Of a DNA stretch of 26,903 nt, positions 14,201-22,360 are shown piece after piece; positions within the stretch are counted from its first letter, which is position 1, and every line of letters begins with the position of its first letter. The position numbers and the translations under genes were made by a program. The stretch is from Bacteroidota bacterium (lineage in GTDB: Bacteria > Bacteroidota > Bacteroidia > Chitinophagales > Chitinophagaceae). Below the pieces are notes generated by a model. It worked only from the letters and a program-made list of their open reading frames with translations. It had not been told where the DNA came from and did not search any database. Location: NCBI GenBank assembly GCA_023411775.1, contig JAEYOL010000082.1, positions 1-26,903 on the forward strand, given 5' to 3'.

Positions 14201-16087
14201 TCAAAAAGCTCTTTTGCCCGTCTGTTTGCCGCCGGCGCCAATCACAGAACTGCCATATACTTTAATGGATGATTTAATAAAATCTTTTTCATCGGCTTTG
14301 TAGATATTCTCTACATATTTCTGCGGATTGCGATCAATATAGGGGAACCAGGTGCTATGAACCTGTATCATGATCTTATGTCCTTTTTTGAAAGTGTGCA
14401 GCACATCCTGCAGTGGGACGTTCACATCGGTGGGTTGTCCTGGTACAAACGGTTCCGGCTTTTCAAAACTGTTACGAAACCTGCCGCGAAAAACCTCGGC
14501 CCTTACCAGTTGCTGGTATCCTCCCATCACTATATTTTTTGGGTTGTGGTCATAGTTGGGATGATCGGGCGGGTACACATCGATCAGCTTTACAATAAAA
14601 TCTGCATCAGTACCGGAGATAGCAACTTTCAGCTTTGCAAGGATCTCACCGGCAATCGTAACGTCATCTGTTAATACTTCTGTTTCAAAGCTCAGCACAT
14701 CCGGCCTGCGACCTGCGTCACGCTGGTCATCGCTCATATAGGAACGTGGAGTAAAAGTAAATCCCTCAGTTTGTGAAGTATAAGGCACCGGTTTGGCGGG
14801 GTCGCTGATATATTCGAAAACCGCATCGTTATTCAATGGCTTGTTGATGGATAAACGTCCATTTTCGCCAAAATATAATTCTACAGGTGGTATTTCTACA
14901 GGAGGCCATTTTTCGAATTTTTGCCATTCCTTTTTCCCTGTGTTGAACATATAAGCTTCAGGGAGGTTATCGTCGCCTGCACCCTTTAAATGATAAGTGA
15001 AAAATGGTTTTTCGATCTCCCGCATAAAAAAGGTGGAGATACTGTCGCCAAAATAAATATGATTGTGGGTGCTCTTACCCTTTTCACTGGCCCAGTCACC
15101 ATGTCCCCATGGTCCCATCACAATTGTATTCTTTGCTGCCGGTGAAGTTTTTTCAATTGTCTTATAGATATTGAGTGGGCCATACAGGTCTTCTGCATCA
15201 AACCATCCCCCTACAGTCAACACAGCAGGCTTGATATTATTCAGGTGAGGTAATAAATTTCTTTTTTGCCAGAACGTATCATAATTGGGATGACTTATAA
15301 CCTCGTTCCAGAAGAAATTATCATAGTGGTATTTTTCGGTAATATTCTTTAATGGACCCAGGCTCAAATGAAAATCATAACCATCTTTCGGCTGCCTGGA
15401 AAACAACCGCATCAGTTCTGGTAAAAACCAATTTTCACGGGTCGTGTCTTTTTTCTGGTAGCCAAATACAGCAAACGCACCAGTATAACTCTGCAGGTAA
15501 GCACCCATATGGTGAAAATCGTCAAAAAAGAAATCGGCAATGGGTGCTTGTGGCGAGCAGGCTTTTAAAGCAGGATGTGCATCAGGTAATGCCGCAGCTG
15601 TATAGAAACCGGGATAGGAAATGCCAAACATCCCTACTTTCCCATTATTGCCTTTTATATTTTTTATCAGCCAGTCGATGGTATCCCAGGTATCAGAACT
15701 TTCGTCGATATCCTTTTTGTTTTTGGGATTATTTCCGGGAATATTCGGGGTCATCGTGGTAAACTCTCCTTCGCTCATATAACGGCCTCTTACGTCCTGG
15801 AAAACCAGGATATAACCATCCTCCACCAGGTATTTCGAAGGGTGACCATGCAATTTAAAATTCGTGTAGTTCGATGCATTATAGCAGGTACGGTTGAGCA
15901 GGATAGGCCATGTTTTCGATTTATCTTTTGGCGTATAAACAACGGCAAACAACTTCTTCCCGTCGCGCATTGGAATTCTTACCTCGGTTTTATCATAGTG
16001 TTCACGTACAAACAGAGAATCTTTATCCTGTGCATGAATAGATACAAAAGAAAAACTTAAAATCAGCAGGGAAACGAATAGACGCAT
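14201..16087 (-). CDS. Secreted CocE/NonD family hydrolase (S15-like)
   Basis: A 628-residue protein with a signal peptide (1-19, ending IHA before Gln20). The catalytic domain keeps the family order: VRIPMRDGKKLFAVVYTPK (37-54), QDVRGRYMSEGEF (97-109), nucleophile elbow GISYPG (155-160) with Ser157, GGWFDAED (293-300) with the likely acid Asp297, and MGPWGHGDW (324-332) with His329. The rest is the C-terminal jelly-roll domain (ITIAGEILAKLKVAISGTDADF type, then VMGGYQQLVRAEVFRGRFR). The family cleaves acyl esters or amides, or X-Pro dipeptides; glutaryl-7-ACA acylases and cocaine esterase belong here. A scavenging amidase or peptidase in the periplasm is the best inference. Confidence 0.92.
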   Translation of the reverse strand: MRLFVSLLILSFSFVSIHAQDKDSLFVREHYDKTEVRIPMRDGKKLFAVVYTPKDKSKTWPILLNRTCYNASNYTNFKLHGHPSKYLVEDGYILVFQDVRGRYMSEGEFTTMTPNIPGNNPKNKKDIDESSDTWDTIDWLIKNIKGNNGKVGMFGISYPGFYTAAALPDAHPALKACSPQAPIADFFFDDFHHMGAYLQSYTGAFAVFGYQKKDTTRENWFLPELMRLFSRQPKDGYDFHLSLGPLKNITEKYHYDNFFWNEVISHPNYDTFWQKRNLLPHLNNIKPAVLTVGGWFDAEDLYGPLNIYKTIEKTSPAAKNTIVMGPWGHGDWASEKGKSTHNHIYFGDSISTFFMREIEKPFFTYHLKGAGDDNLPEAYMFNTGKKEWQKFEKWPPVEIPPVELYFGENGRLSINKPLNNDAVFEYISDPAKPVPYTSQTEGFTFTPRSYMSDDQRDAGRRPDVLSFETEVLTDDVTIAGEILAKLKVAISGTDADFIVKLIDVYPPDHPNYDHNPKNIVMGGYQQLVRAEVFRGRFRNSFEKPEPFVPGQPTDVNVPLQDVLHTFKKGHKIMIQVHSTWFPYIDRNPQKYVENIYKADEKDFIKSSIKVYGSSVIGAGGKQTGKRAF

Positions 16088-16104
16088 ACAACAAAATTTA
16101 ATTG

Positions 16105-16138
16105 GGTCACTAAACTAAGAAAATTTGAACGGGTGACC
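16105..16138. promoter_or_regulatory. Inverted repeat upstream of the CocE gene
   Basis: GGTCAC (16105-16110) and GTGACC (16133-16138) are perfect six-base arms 22 bases apart, 18-51 bases upstream of the CocE start on the minus strand. A position and size that fit an operator, but short enough to arise by chance. Confidence 0.2.
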
Positions 16139-16273
16139 GGCAACCTGGTGCTCGGCCATTTCTGGGAATTCTCACAGTTTACTAACAGGAGCTTGGGAAG
16201 AATTTAACATCATTGATTTAATCTATTTTGTCAGCCATGGGTCAATCTTAAATAACCCCAAAAACAATAGATT

Positions 16274-16747
16274 ATGAAAACAATGATACCTGCCATACTG
16301 ATCAGTCTAATCGTATTTAGCTCCTGCGGCACAGCCAATGTAAAAGAACCTGAATACCGCGATATCCGGGAAGTGAGATTACTTGAACTGGGTTTGCTAC
16401 AGTCAACTGCCGGAGTAGACCTGATATATTATAACCCCAACAATTTTGGCGTCCAGGTAACGGAGGCGCGTGGTGACGTCTATATTGACAATGCATACCT
16501 GGGTCGTTTCGGCCTGGATGAAAAGGTACAGGTGCCCAAAAGATCAGAGTTTATCGTGCCTGCAATCGTGAAATTGGATATGATCGGCGCGATCAAGAAC
16601 CAGCGGGAAATTTTTAAGAAGAAAGAAGCAATGGTTCGTATCGAGGGCGTGGCACGTGTTAAAAAGGCTGGCATTACGCGGGAAATACCAATTCATTTCG
16701 AGAGCCTTCAAAATATTGAGCGGTTCAGAACCCTTATTGCACCCTAA
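16274..16747 (+). CDS. LEA type 2 (LEA14-like) lipoprotein
   Basis: A 157-residue protein with a lipoprotein signal and lipobox FSSC (Cys18). The mature part matches the LEA14/WHy beta-sandwich: VDLIYYNPNNFGVQVTEARGD has the NPN motif typical of the family, followed by VYIDNAYLGRFGLDEKVQVPKRSEFIVPAIVKLD and a last strand ending in IPIHFES. In plants such domains are linked to drought stress; in Bacteroidota they are lipoproteins of unknown role. The gene stands alone, 137 bases ahead of the cyclase gene, with a palindrome-rich segment between. Confidence 0.85.
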   Translation: MKTMIPAILISLIVFSSCGTANVKEPEYRDIREVRLLELGLLQSTAGVDLIYYNPNNFGVQVTEARGDVYIDNAYLGRFGLDEKVQVPKRSEFIVPAIVKLDMIGAIKNQREIFKKKEAMVRIEGVARVKKAGITREIPIHFESLQNIERFRTLIAP

Positions 16748-16770
16748 TTTTTCCGAAAAATAACCACTCA

Positions 16771-16828
16771 ACGGTAACGGTTTCCACGGTAGAAACCGTT
16801 CACCGTTTAAAACCGTCCACTTACCGGT
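16771..16828. repeat. Cluster of ACGGT/ACCGT half-sites with hairpin
   Basis: ACGGT occurs at 16771, 16777 and 16786; its complement ACCGT at 16795, 16802 and 16812, followed by ACCGGT at 16823. Within it AACGGTTTC (16776-16784) and GAAACCGTT (16792-16800) are perfect nine-base arms around a seven-base loop. No T-run follows, so a simple terminator is less likely than an operator or multi-site regulator-binding region. It lies 56-113 bases before the cyclase start. Confidence 0.45.
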
Positions 16829-16883
16829 TAAACCAATTTGTTTAAATTATCTCCTCTGCCTTTCAGTAAATTGCAGCCTGTTT

Positions 16884-18755
16884 ATGCGACAACTCGCTGC
16901 AATATTATTTGCCGATATGACGGGTTATACAGCCCTCATGCAGGAAGACGAGCACCTGGCACGCACCAAGCGCCGGCGCCTGAAAGAGGTCTTGGAGTCG
17001 ACGATTGGCAGGTTTAATGGTAAAATATTACAATACTATGGGGACGGATCACTTAGTATTTTTAACAGCGCCATTGATTGCATAGCAAGCGCAATCGAAA
17101 TTCAGCACCAGCTTAATGAAGAGCCTAAGGTTGGCATTCGTATGGGAATTCATACCGGCGATGTTATCATTGAAGATGATGCGGTCTATGGTGATGGCGT
17201 CAACCTGGCCTCCCGCATCGAATCCATGGCCGTGGCGGGAAGCATTTTTATATCCGACAAGGTTTATGACGAAATAAAAAATCAGCCCGTTTTCACAACA
17301 CGTGAGCTGGGATATTTTGAATTGAAGAATATCAAGCATCCCGTTCGTGTGTACTGCATCACCAACCCGGGAATCAACGTACCGACACGGGAATCACTGA
17401 AAGGAAAACTGAGGCAGACCAATAACCGCCTGGCCGTCCTGCCCTTTGTGAATATGAGTTCTGATGCAGACAACGAATATTTCAGTGATGGCATTACCGA
17501 GGAATTGTTAAATGCCCTCACCCGGGTTGATGGCCTGCAGGTCACCTCGAGAACTTCGGCCTTTGCTTTCAAAAACAGGAATCATGATATTCGTGATATC
17601 GCCATTCAGCTTAATGTAGATAAGGTGCTGGAAGGTAGTGTTCGCAAGTCGGGCAACCGGGTGCGTATCACGGCTCAGCTCATCAATGCGAGCGACGGTT
17701 ATCATATCTGGAGCGAGAACTATGATCGTGATCTGACTGATATTTTTGCAGTACAGGACGAGATAAGCGCGATCATCGCCAATAAGCTGAGGGAAGATAT
17801 AACGCCCAAACCAAAAAAAGATCATCGTGCAAAAACGCATACGACAAATATTACCGCATATACTTATTTTCTGAAGGGATTACATTTCTGGAACAAGCTC
17901 ACTCCTGCTGATAGTCGTAAAGCTATTGAGTGCTTTGAACAGGCCATATCGATCGACCCTAATTATGCGCAGGCTTATGCCATGACGGCTGCGGCCTATA
18001 GCTACCTGGGATCTTCAGGTCAAATCATGCCGGTCAACGCTTTTGAGATCGTACACAGGTACTCAGACAAAGCGCTGGAGATCGATAGTAATATCGCAGA
18101 AAGCCATATCGCCAAAGCCAGCGCTTACCTGTTTTTCGACTGGGATTGGGACCGTGCTTACAATTCCCTGCAAAAAGCACTTGACCTGAATCCCGGCGCA
18201 ATTGACGCATACGATATGTTAGGGTTCTATTATATCGTGATGGATCAAAAACAAAAAGCTGTTGAGGCCCTTGAAACTGCTGAAATGCTCGATCCTTTGT
18301 CTGCTGTTATTTGCCAGTCGCTGGGTAATATGTATATTTTTTCTGAGCGGTATGATGACGCTAAAAAGCAGGCTGATAAATTACTTGAACTGGACCCGAG
18401 GATGCGCATCGCGATTGAAATGAAGGGATGGGCTTTTGGCATGCAGGGTGATTGGGAAACGGCACTGCGTTACTTCGAGGAAATGCAGCGCCTTACAAAC
18501 CATCCCCTGAAGGGATGGATGGGTGCGGGTTTTGCCTATGCAAAACTCGGAATGAAGGATAAAGCCCTGGAAGTAATCCTTAAAATGGAACAACGTGAAC
18601 GCGAAGAGCCCGGAATTGTGATGGACGCTGATATCGCTGCTGTGTGGCTGGGCCTGGGCAATCACGATAAGACTTTTGAATATCTCAACAGGTGTATAGA
18701 TAAGCGAATGGGGCCGGTCAGTTATTTTGTTGAATATCCCCTACCGGGCAATTAA
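16884..18755 (+). CDS. Class III nucleotide cyclase with TolB-like and TPR regions, C-terminus frameshifted
   Basis: A 623-residue soluble protein. Residues 1-160 are a class III cyclase domain: FADMTGY with metal Asp11, YYGDGSLSIF with Asp54, and VYGDGVNLASRIES with Asn107 and Arg111. The Lys usually three places before GD is Gln50, so purine recognition may differ. Residues 180-305 resemble the TolB-like domain joined to such cyclases (LAVLPFVNMSSDADNEYFSDGI, VDKVLEGSVRKSGNRVRI). From about 325 there are TPR repeats, e.g. ECFEQAISIDPNYAQAYAM. It should make cAMP or cGMP, with TPRs binding partners. The frame ends early (EYPLPGN); the expected end (YRAIKSDPRYIDLKKRMN) lies one base out of frame, see separate entry. 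No membrane segment is present. Confidence 0.85.
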   Translation: MRQLAAILFADMTGYTALMQEDEHLARTKRRRLKEVLESTIGRFNGKILQYYGDGSLSIFNSAIDCIASAIEIQHQLNEEPKVGIRMGIHTGDVIIEDDAVYGDGVNLASRIESMAVAGSIFISDKVYDEIKNQPVFTTRELGYFELKNIKHPVRVYCITNPGINVPTRESLKGKLRQTNNRLAVLPFVNMSSDADNEYFSDGITEELLNALTRVDGLQVTSRTSAFAFKNRNHDIRDIAIQLNVDKVLEGSVRKSGNRVRITAQLINASDGYHIWSENYDRDLTDIFAVQDEISAIIANKLREDITPKPKKDHRAKTHTTNITAYTYFLKGLHFWNKLTPADSRKAIECFEQAISIDPNYAQAYAMTAAAYSYLGSSGQIMPVNAFEIVHRYSDKALEIDSNIAESHIAKASAYLFFDWDWDRAYNSLQKALDLNPGAIDAYDMLGFYYIVMDQKQKAVEALETAEMLDPLSAVICQSLGNMYIFSERYDDAKKQADKLLELDPRMRIAIEMKGWAFGMQGDWETALRYFEEMQRLTNHPLKGWMGAGFAYAKLGMKDKALEVILKMEQREREEPGIVMDADIAAVWLGLGNHDKTFEYLNRCIDKRMGPVSYFVEYPLPGN

Positions 18756-18804
18756 ATCAGATCCGCGCTATATCGACCTGAAGAAAAGAATGAATATGAA
18801 GTGA
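18742..18804 (+). other. Out-of-frame C-terminal end of the cyclase gene
   Basis: After GAATATCCCC (18732-18741) the frame starting with TAC at 18742 reads YRAIKSDPRYIDLKKRMNMK and stops at 18802-18804. SDPRY followed by LKKR is the usual last helix of these cyclase-TPR proteins. Removing one C from the CCCC run (18738-18741) joins it to the main frame as EYPYRAIKSDPRY. The annotated gene stops 17 codons earlier than it should. Confidence 0.8.
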
Positions 18805-18922
18805 TCGATGACGAAAACCCGTTAATATAACCAATTTTTCAATCCGATTCGATGATGCGGGTCATGGTAAATAAAGATCACTTTAGCTATTTTAGACTTT
18901 TGGCTAACTTCAAAATAAAAAA

Positions 18923-19165
18923 ATGGCTAGATCACATCATCGTAAGAAGCACAAGGAACATCTTCGGAATTTTAAGCAGAAAGAAGAAACTACCTGGTCC
19001 ACACCCAAAAGTAAAGCCGCTAATGTTTTCGCCGTCACAGGTGCCATCGTTGGTCTCGCTATTAGCTTTTTTTCAACAGAGGGATCCATATTATGGATCA
19101 GTGTTGGGGTTATTGTAGGGGGACTTGCCGGTTATTTAATTGGACGTAAAGTTGATCAGAGTTAA
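18923..19165 (+). CDS. Small membrane protein with two predicted helices
   Basis: An 80-residue protein. The first 30 residues are very basic (MARSHHRKKHKEHLRN), followed by two hydrophobic segments, about 34-50 (NVFAVTGAIVGLAISFF) and 55-74 (ILWISVGVIVGGLAGYLIG), the second with a glycine-zipper pattern. A short charged end (RKVDQS) follows. Two helices with a basic cytosolic head imply the inner membrane. No family is recognised; similar small basic two-helix proteins are common in Bacteroidota. The start ATG is preceded by an A-rich run, typical for this group. It converges with the T9SS protein gene, 12 bases between stops. Confidence 0.7.
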   Translation: MARSHHRKKHKEHLRNFKQKEETTWSTPKSKAANVFAVTGAIVGLAISFFSTEGSILWISVGVIVGGLAGYLIGRKVDQS

Positions 19166-19177
19166 TAGCCTCAAAAA

Positions 19178-21124
19178 TTATCTCACTAACATCAGTGTTC
19201 CCTTCCTGATGGGGCTTCCATCTTTTAGGTCGAGCATATACACATAAATACCAGCAGGCTGGGGTTCGCCCCTGAATCTCCCATCCCAGGGCCTGTTCGC
19301 TTCTTTTGCCTGGAATACAATTCGACCATGGCGGTTGAATACACTTAATTCAAACTGAGGAAAAGCCACTAACACGGGTATATGCCATGTATCATTGAGG
19401 CCATCGTTGTTGGGTGAGAAAGCGGTAGGGACAAAAACGTCCTTGAACACATATACATTCATCGAATCAATATCGGTGCCGCAGCCCGCGTTGGACAATA
19501 CAGTTAGTTCATAAGTTGTATCACGAAGTGGGGTTATCAAAGGCTGGAGTTCCGAAGCATTGCTCATATAAACGTCAGGTGACCAGCTATAGCTCAAGTC
19601 GTACCCCGTCGCGGATGCCTGTATTTGAACGGTTGTACCTTCAATGATCCAAAGATCAGGCCCCGCATTGGCCGATGGCGCTTCCAGGACATTAACTAAA
19701 ATATTTGCTGTGTCAGTGCATCCAAAACCGTTGCCAACTACCACATTGTAGGTAGTTTTTGTGACAGGACTAGCCATGGGTGAACTGGTATTTGAGGAAG
19801 AAAGACCTTCAATTGGCGTCCATTGGTAGGACGTTCCGCCGTTGCTGATCAGCTGAATGCTTTCTCCCTCGCAAATGGATGAATCGGCGAATAGAATATT
19901 CGCAGTTGGTGCCGGGTTAACCACGACCGAAATGGAATCAAAACTAACGCAACCATCGCTGCTTGTCACCAGTACGGAATATTTCCCTGCATTTGAAGGT
20001 TGCGCATTAGGTATTATTATTTCCTGTGTGGATGCTGAAAAGTTGTTGGCACCGCTCCATTCATATTGAGCCCCGCCCGAAGCGTTAATCAACAAGTCCT
20101 GGTTTTGACACAGCGCGCTGTTACTACTGAGTGTGATGACCGGGTTGGCTCCCACTTTTACCAAAAGTTGATTGGATGCAATCCGGCATTGTGCCGAGCC
20201 CATATTACCCGACTCCGCAGCAGAAAGACGATAATAATAATTACCAGGAGGCGTCGCAGCATCAAAATCTCTTACCAGTGAAGTGGTGTTTGCACCGGGA
20301 ATATCTGTCCATGTGATAGCATCGGCACTCTGTTGCCAGATAAAAGAAGGGTTATTGAAACCTGTAGAAACAGAACATTCGAAGCCAAATGACCTGCTCT
20401 CCCCTTCACAGATCGTCATGCTTTCCGCATTACTTCCAACAAATGCCGATTTCAATTGAGGGCCACATGGCCTGAAGGTGATATCATCCAACGCGAGATC
20501 ATTTCCACATCCGCCCGGAGCATTATTAAAGATCCTGAGTACAATGTCGGTAGCGTTGGCTGGTGTTGTAAAATAAAAACCAAACTGTCGCCATTGCGGG
20601 CTTGCGGTGCTTCCAATAATATTTGTATTATAGGACTGAAGCACGTTTCCGTCAGTCGATTCAATTGTAAATGTGAGGTTGGGTTGGGTAGGATCGGGTG
20701 TACAGGCTGTTTGCTTTAGAACGTTCATGACCCAGGCTGCAAATTCGTAAGTAGTACCCGCACAAAGTCCTCTTACTGTGTCCAGGTAAAATGCGCTGGG
20801 CTGAAACGATGCATTGACCAGCATAAAATAACCTCCGGGGTCGCCCGTATGGTCGGCATTGACTGAATGCCAGGTACTGCCAAAGCAATTGGTGGTGTTG
20901 GTTCTTACGGTGTAAAAACCATCGTTGGGACAGTCGGTTGCCACATACTGGTATGACGTTGTCGCTGCTTTTAGCGGGGCGCCGGGATTGGCACCATTTC
21001 CAAACGTGATATTGACGATGGGGTCGCCGAGGCTGCCCTGGCAGAGCTGGGCACGGGCAGCATCAGTCCAAAGCAACACAATACAAATAACAGAAATCCT
21101 GCAAAACAGTACCGCTACATTCAT
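19178..21124 (-). CDS. T9SS type B sorting-domain protein with Ig-like repeats
   Basis: A 648-residue exported protein. The signal peptide ends near ARA before Gln26. Residues about 30-220 look like a galactose-binding-type carbohydrate module (DPIVNITFGNG, GGYFMLVNASFQPSAFYLD, CGNDLALDDITFRPC). Ig/PKD-like repeats follow at about 225-325, 326-403, 404-480 and 481-560, with SICEGESIQL and PSANAGPD typical of Bacteroidota Ig tails. The C-terminus (563-648) is the gliding-motility-associated type B sorting domain: VPTAFSPNNDGLNDTW, FNRHGRIVFQ, WDGRFRGEPQPAGIYVYML. Type IX secretion across the outer membrane is therefore expected, with attachment to the surface or release; a sugar-binding adhesin is plausible. 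No T9SS machinery lies in the window. Confidence 0.9.
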   Translation of the reverse strand: MNVAVLFCRISVICIVLLWTDAARAQLCQGSLGDPIVNITFGNGANPGAPLKAATTSYQYVATDCPNDGFYTVRTNTTNCFGSTWHSVNADHTGDPGGYFMLVNASFQPSAFYLDTVRGLCAGTTYEFAAWVMNVLKQTACTPDPTQPNLTFTIESTDGNVLQSYNTNIIGSTASPQWRQFGFYFTTPANATDIVLRIFNNAPGGCGNDLALDDITFRPCGPQLKSAFVGSNAESMTICEGESRSFGFECSVSTGFNNPSFIWQQSADAITWTDIPGANTTSLVRDFDAATPPGNYYYRLSAAESGNMGSAQCRIASNQLLVKVGANPVITLSSNSALCQNQDLLINASGGAQYEWSGANNFSASTQEIIIPNAQPSNAGKYSVLVTSSDGCVSFDSISVVVNPAPTANILFADSSICEGESIQLISNGGTSYQWTPIEGLSSSNTSSPMASPVTKTTYNVVVGNGFGCTDTANILVNVLEAPSANAGPDLWIIEGTTVQIQASATGYDLSYSWSPDVYMSNASELQPLITPLRDTTYELTVLSNAGCGTDIDSMNVYVFKDVFVPTAFSPNNDGLNDTWHIPVLVAFPQFELSVFNRHGRIVFQAKEANRPWDGRFRGEPQPAGIYVYMLDLKDGSPIRKGTLMLVR

Positions 21125-21147
21125 AAACAGGTATCTAATATATAGAG

Positions 21148-21177
21148 TTTATCGCAAAAGTTCAATTGCTTACTTTG
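21148..21177 (+). promoter_or_regulatory. Promoter-like element before the PaaE-like reductase
   Basis: TTTA (21148-21151), 18 bases, then TTACTTTG (21170-21177), with the ATG at 21194 sixteen bases later. Same layout and same eight-base -7 box as at 13033-13062. Confidence 0.4.
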
Positions 21178-21193
21178 CAGCCAGAATCACCAA

Positions 21194-22255
21194 ATGGCAA
21201 CACAACGAAGACAGGTACGAATAAAGCAGATCATCACCGAGACAAAAAACGCAAAGACATTTGTCCTGGAAACCTTGCATGGAACTGAGATCAGTTATAA
21301 AGTTGGCCAGTTTCTCACTTTTATTTTCGGGACCCGGACTGGTGAAGAACGACGAAATTATTCTATCAGTTCTTCGCCTGAATTGGGAGAACCCCTAAGC
21401 ATAACAATAAAGCGTATCCCTAACGGCAATTTTTCGAGGCAGATGGTCGATCATGCGCATGTGGGCGATCTACTCACTACGATCGGTGCCAATGGCTTGT
21501 TTACTTTACCCAATAATTTCGGTCAATACCAGCAGTTCTTCCTGATGGCAGCTGGTAGTGGCATCACGCCGGTGTACAGCCTCTTGAAAACAGTGTTGCA
21601 TCGTTTTCCGGGTATCCGGATCACACTTATCTACAGCAATCATTCCGTTGAAGAAACAATATTTTACAAAGGACTACAGACGTTGCAGGCTGCTTATCCT
21701 GAGCAGCTTGAAATAGAATGGTTGTTTAGTAATGCTCCGGACTACACAAAGGCAAGGCTGGGCAACTGGTTATTGGGTGAGTTATTGATGAAATACAGGA
21801 AAGTTCCAATGGCGAGGTGTCTTTTTTATCTCTGTGGACCTTTCAAGTATATGCGTGTAATAACAATTACCTTGCTTAATGCGGGTGCCCATCTCTCACA
21901 GATAAGGAAAGAAGAGTTTGTATTAATGGAACCCCAGTTTGACCTGACTCCACCCGATACAACTACCCGCGAGATAACACTCACGCTGGATGGCAAAAAC
22001 TACAAATTCGAAACTACTTATCCCGATACAATTCTCCAGTCTGCAAAAAAACAGGGGATCGAACTTCCATATAGTTGTGAGGTCGGGCGTTGTGGAGCCT
22101 GTATGGCGGTGTGTACCCATGGTAGCGTTTGGATGAAGCTGAATGAAGTGCTTACCGATGATGATGCCCTTTCGGGTCGGGTTCTTACCTGCACAGGGTA
22201 TCCTGTTGGTGGTGACGTGGAATTAGATTTCGATAAAGCCAGGCAATCGCTATGA
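21194..22255 (+). CDS. PaaE-like ferredoxin/flavin oxidoreductase with 2Fe-2S domain
   Basis: A 353-residue cytosolic enzyme with three parts. The FAD domain has RRNYSISSSP (53-62), where Arg and Tyr-Ser bind flavin. The NAD(P) domain has AAGSGITP (119-126) and the later YLCGPFKYM (212-220). The plant-type ferredoxin domain at the end has Cys295, Cys300 and Cys303 (CEVGRCGAC) and Cys333. It should pass electrons from NAD(P)H via FAD to a 2Fe-2S cluster and on to an oxygenase or other partner. The order FAD-NAD-ferredoxin matches PaaE of the phenylacetyl-CoA epoxidase, but no paa genes are here, so the name is not assigned. Close relatives serve desaturases and hydroxylases. It is divergent from the T9SS gene. 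Confidence 0.9.
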   Translation: MATQRRQVRIKQIITETKNAKTFVLETLHGTEISYKVGQFLTFIFGTRTGEERRNYSISSSPELGEPLSITIKRIPNGNFSRQMVDHAHVGDLLTTIGANGLFTLPNNFGQYQQFFLMAAGSGITPVYSLLKTVLHRFPGIRITLIYSNHSVEETIFYKGLQTLQAAYPEQLEIEWLFSNAPDYTKARLGNWLLGELLMKYRKVPMARCLFYLCGPFKYMRVITITLLNAGAHLSQIRKEEFVLMEPQFDLTPPDTTTREITLTLDGKNYKFETTYPDTILQSAKKQGIELPYSCEVGRCGACMAVCTHGSVWMKLNEVLTDDDALSGRVLTCTGYPVGGDVELDFDKARQSL

Positions 22256-22360
22256 TTACTTTATATTGTCTCAATAGTACTCCCTTTTTTATACTTCGTT
22301 ATTTAAGCTGCATTCGATAATTTCGGCATTAATCTTTATACCAATTAAAATATCGCTCAC

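Noticed and set aside
16776..16800. Nine-base hairpin as an intrinsic terminator of the LEA14-like gene
   Set aside because: No T-run follows on the plus strand and the neighbouring half-sites suggest a regulatory cluster instead.
20452..20888. Antisense open frames inside the T9SS protein gene and similar shadows elsewhere
   Set aside because: They lack domain motifs and signals, and overlap genes with clear family motifs on the other strand.
21194..22255. Naming the reductase paaE
   Set aside because: No other phenylacetate genes are nearby and the same domain order serves other oxygenases.
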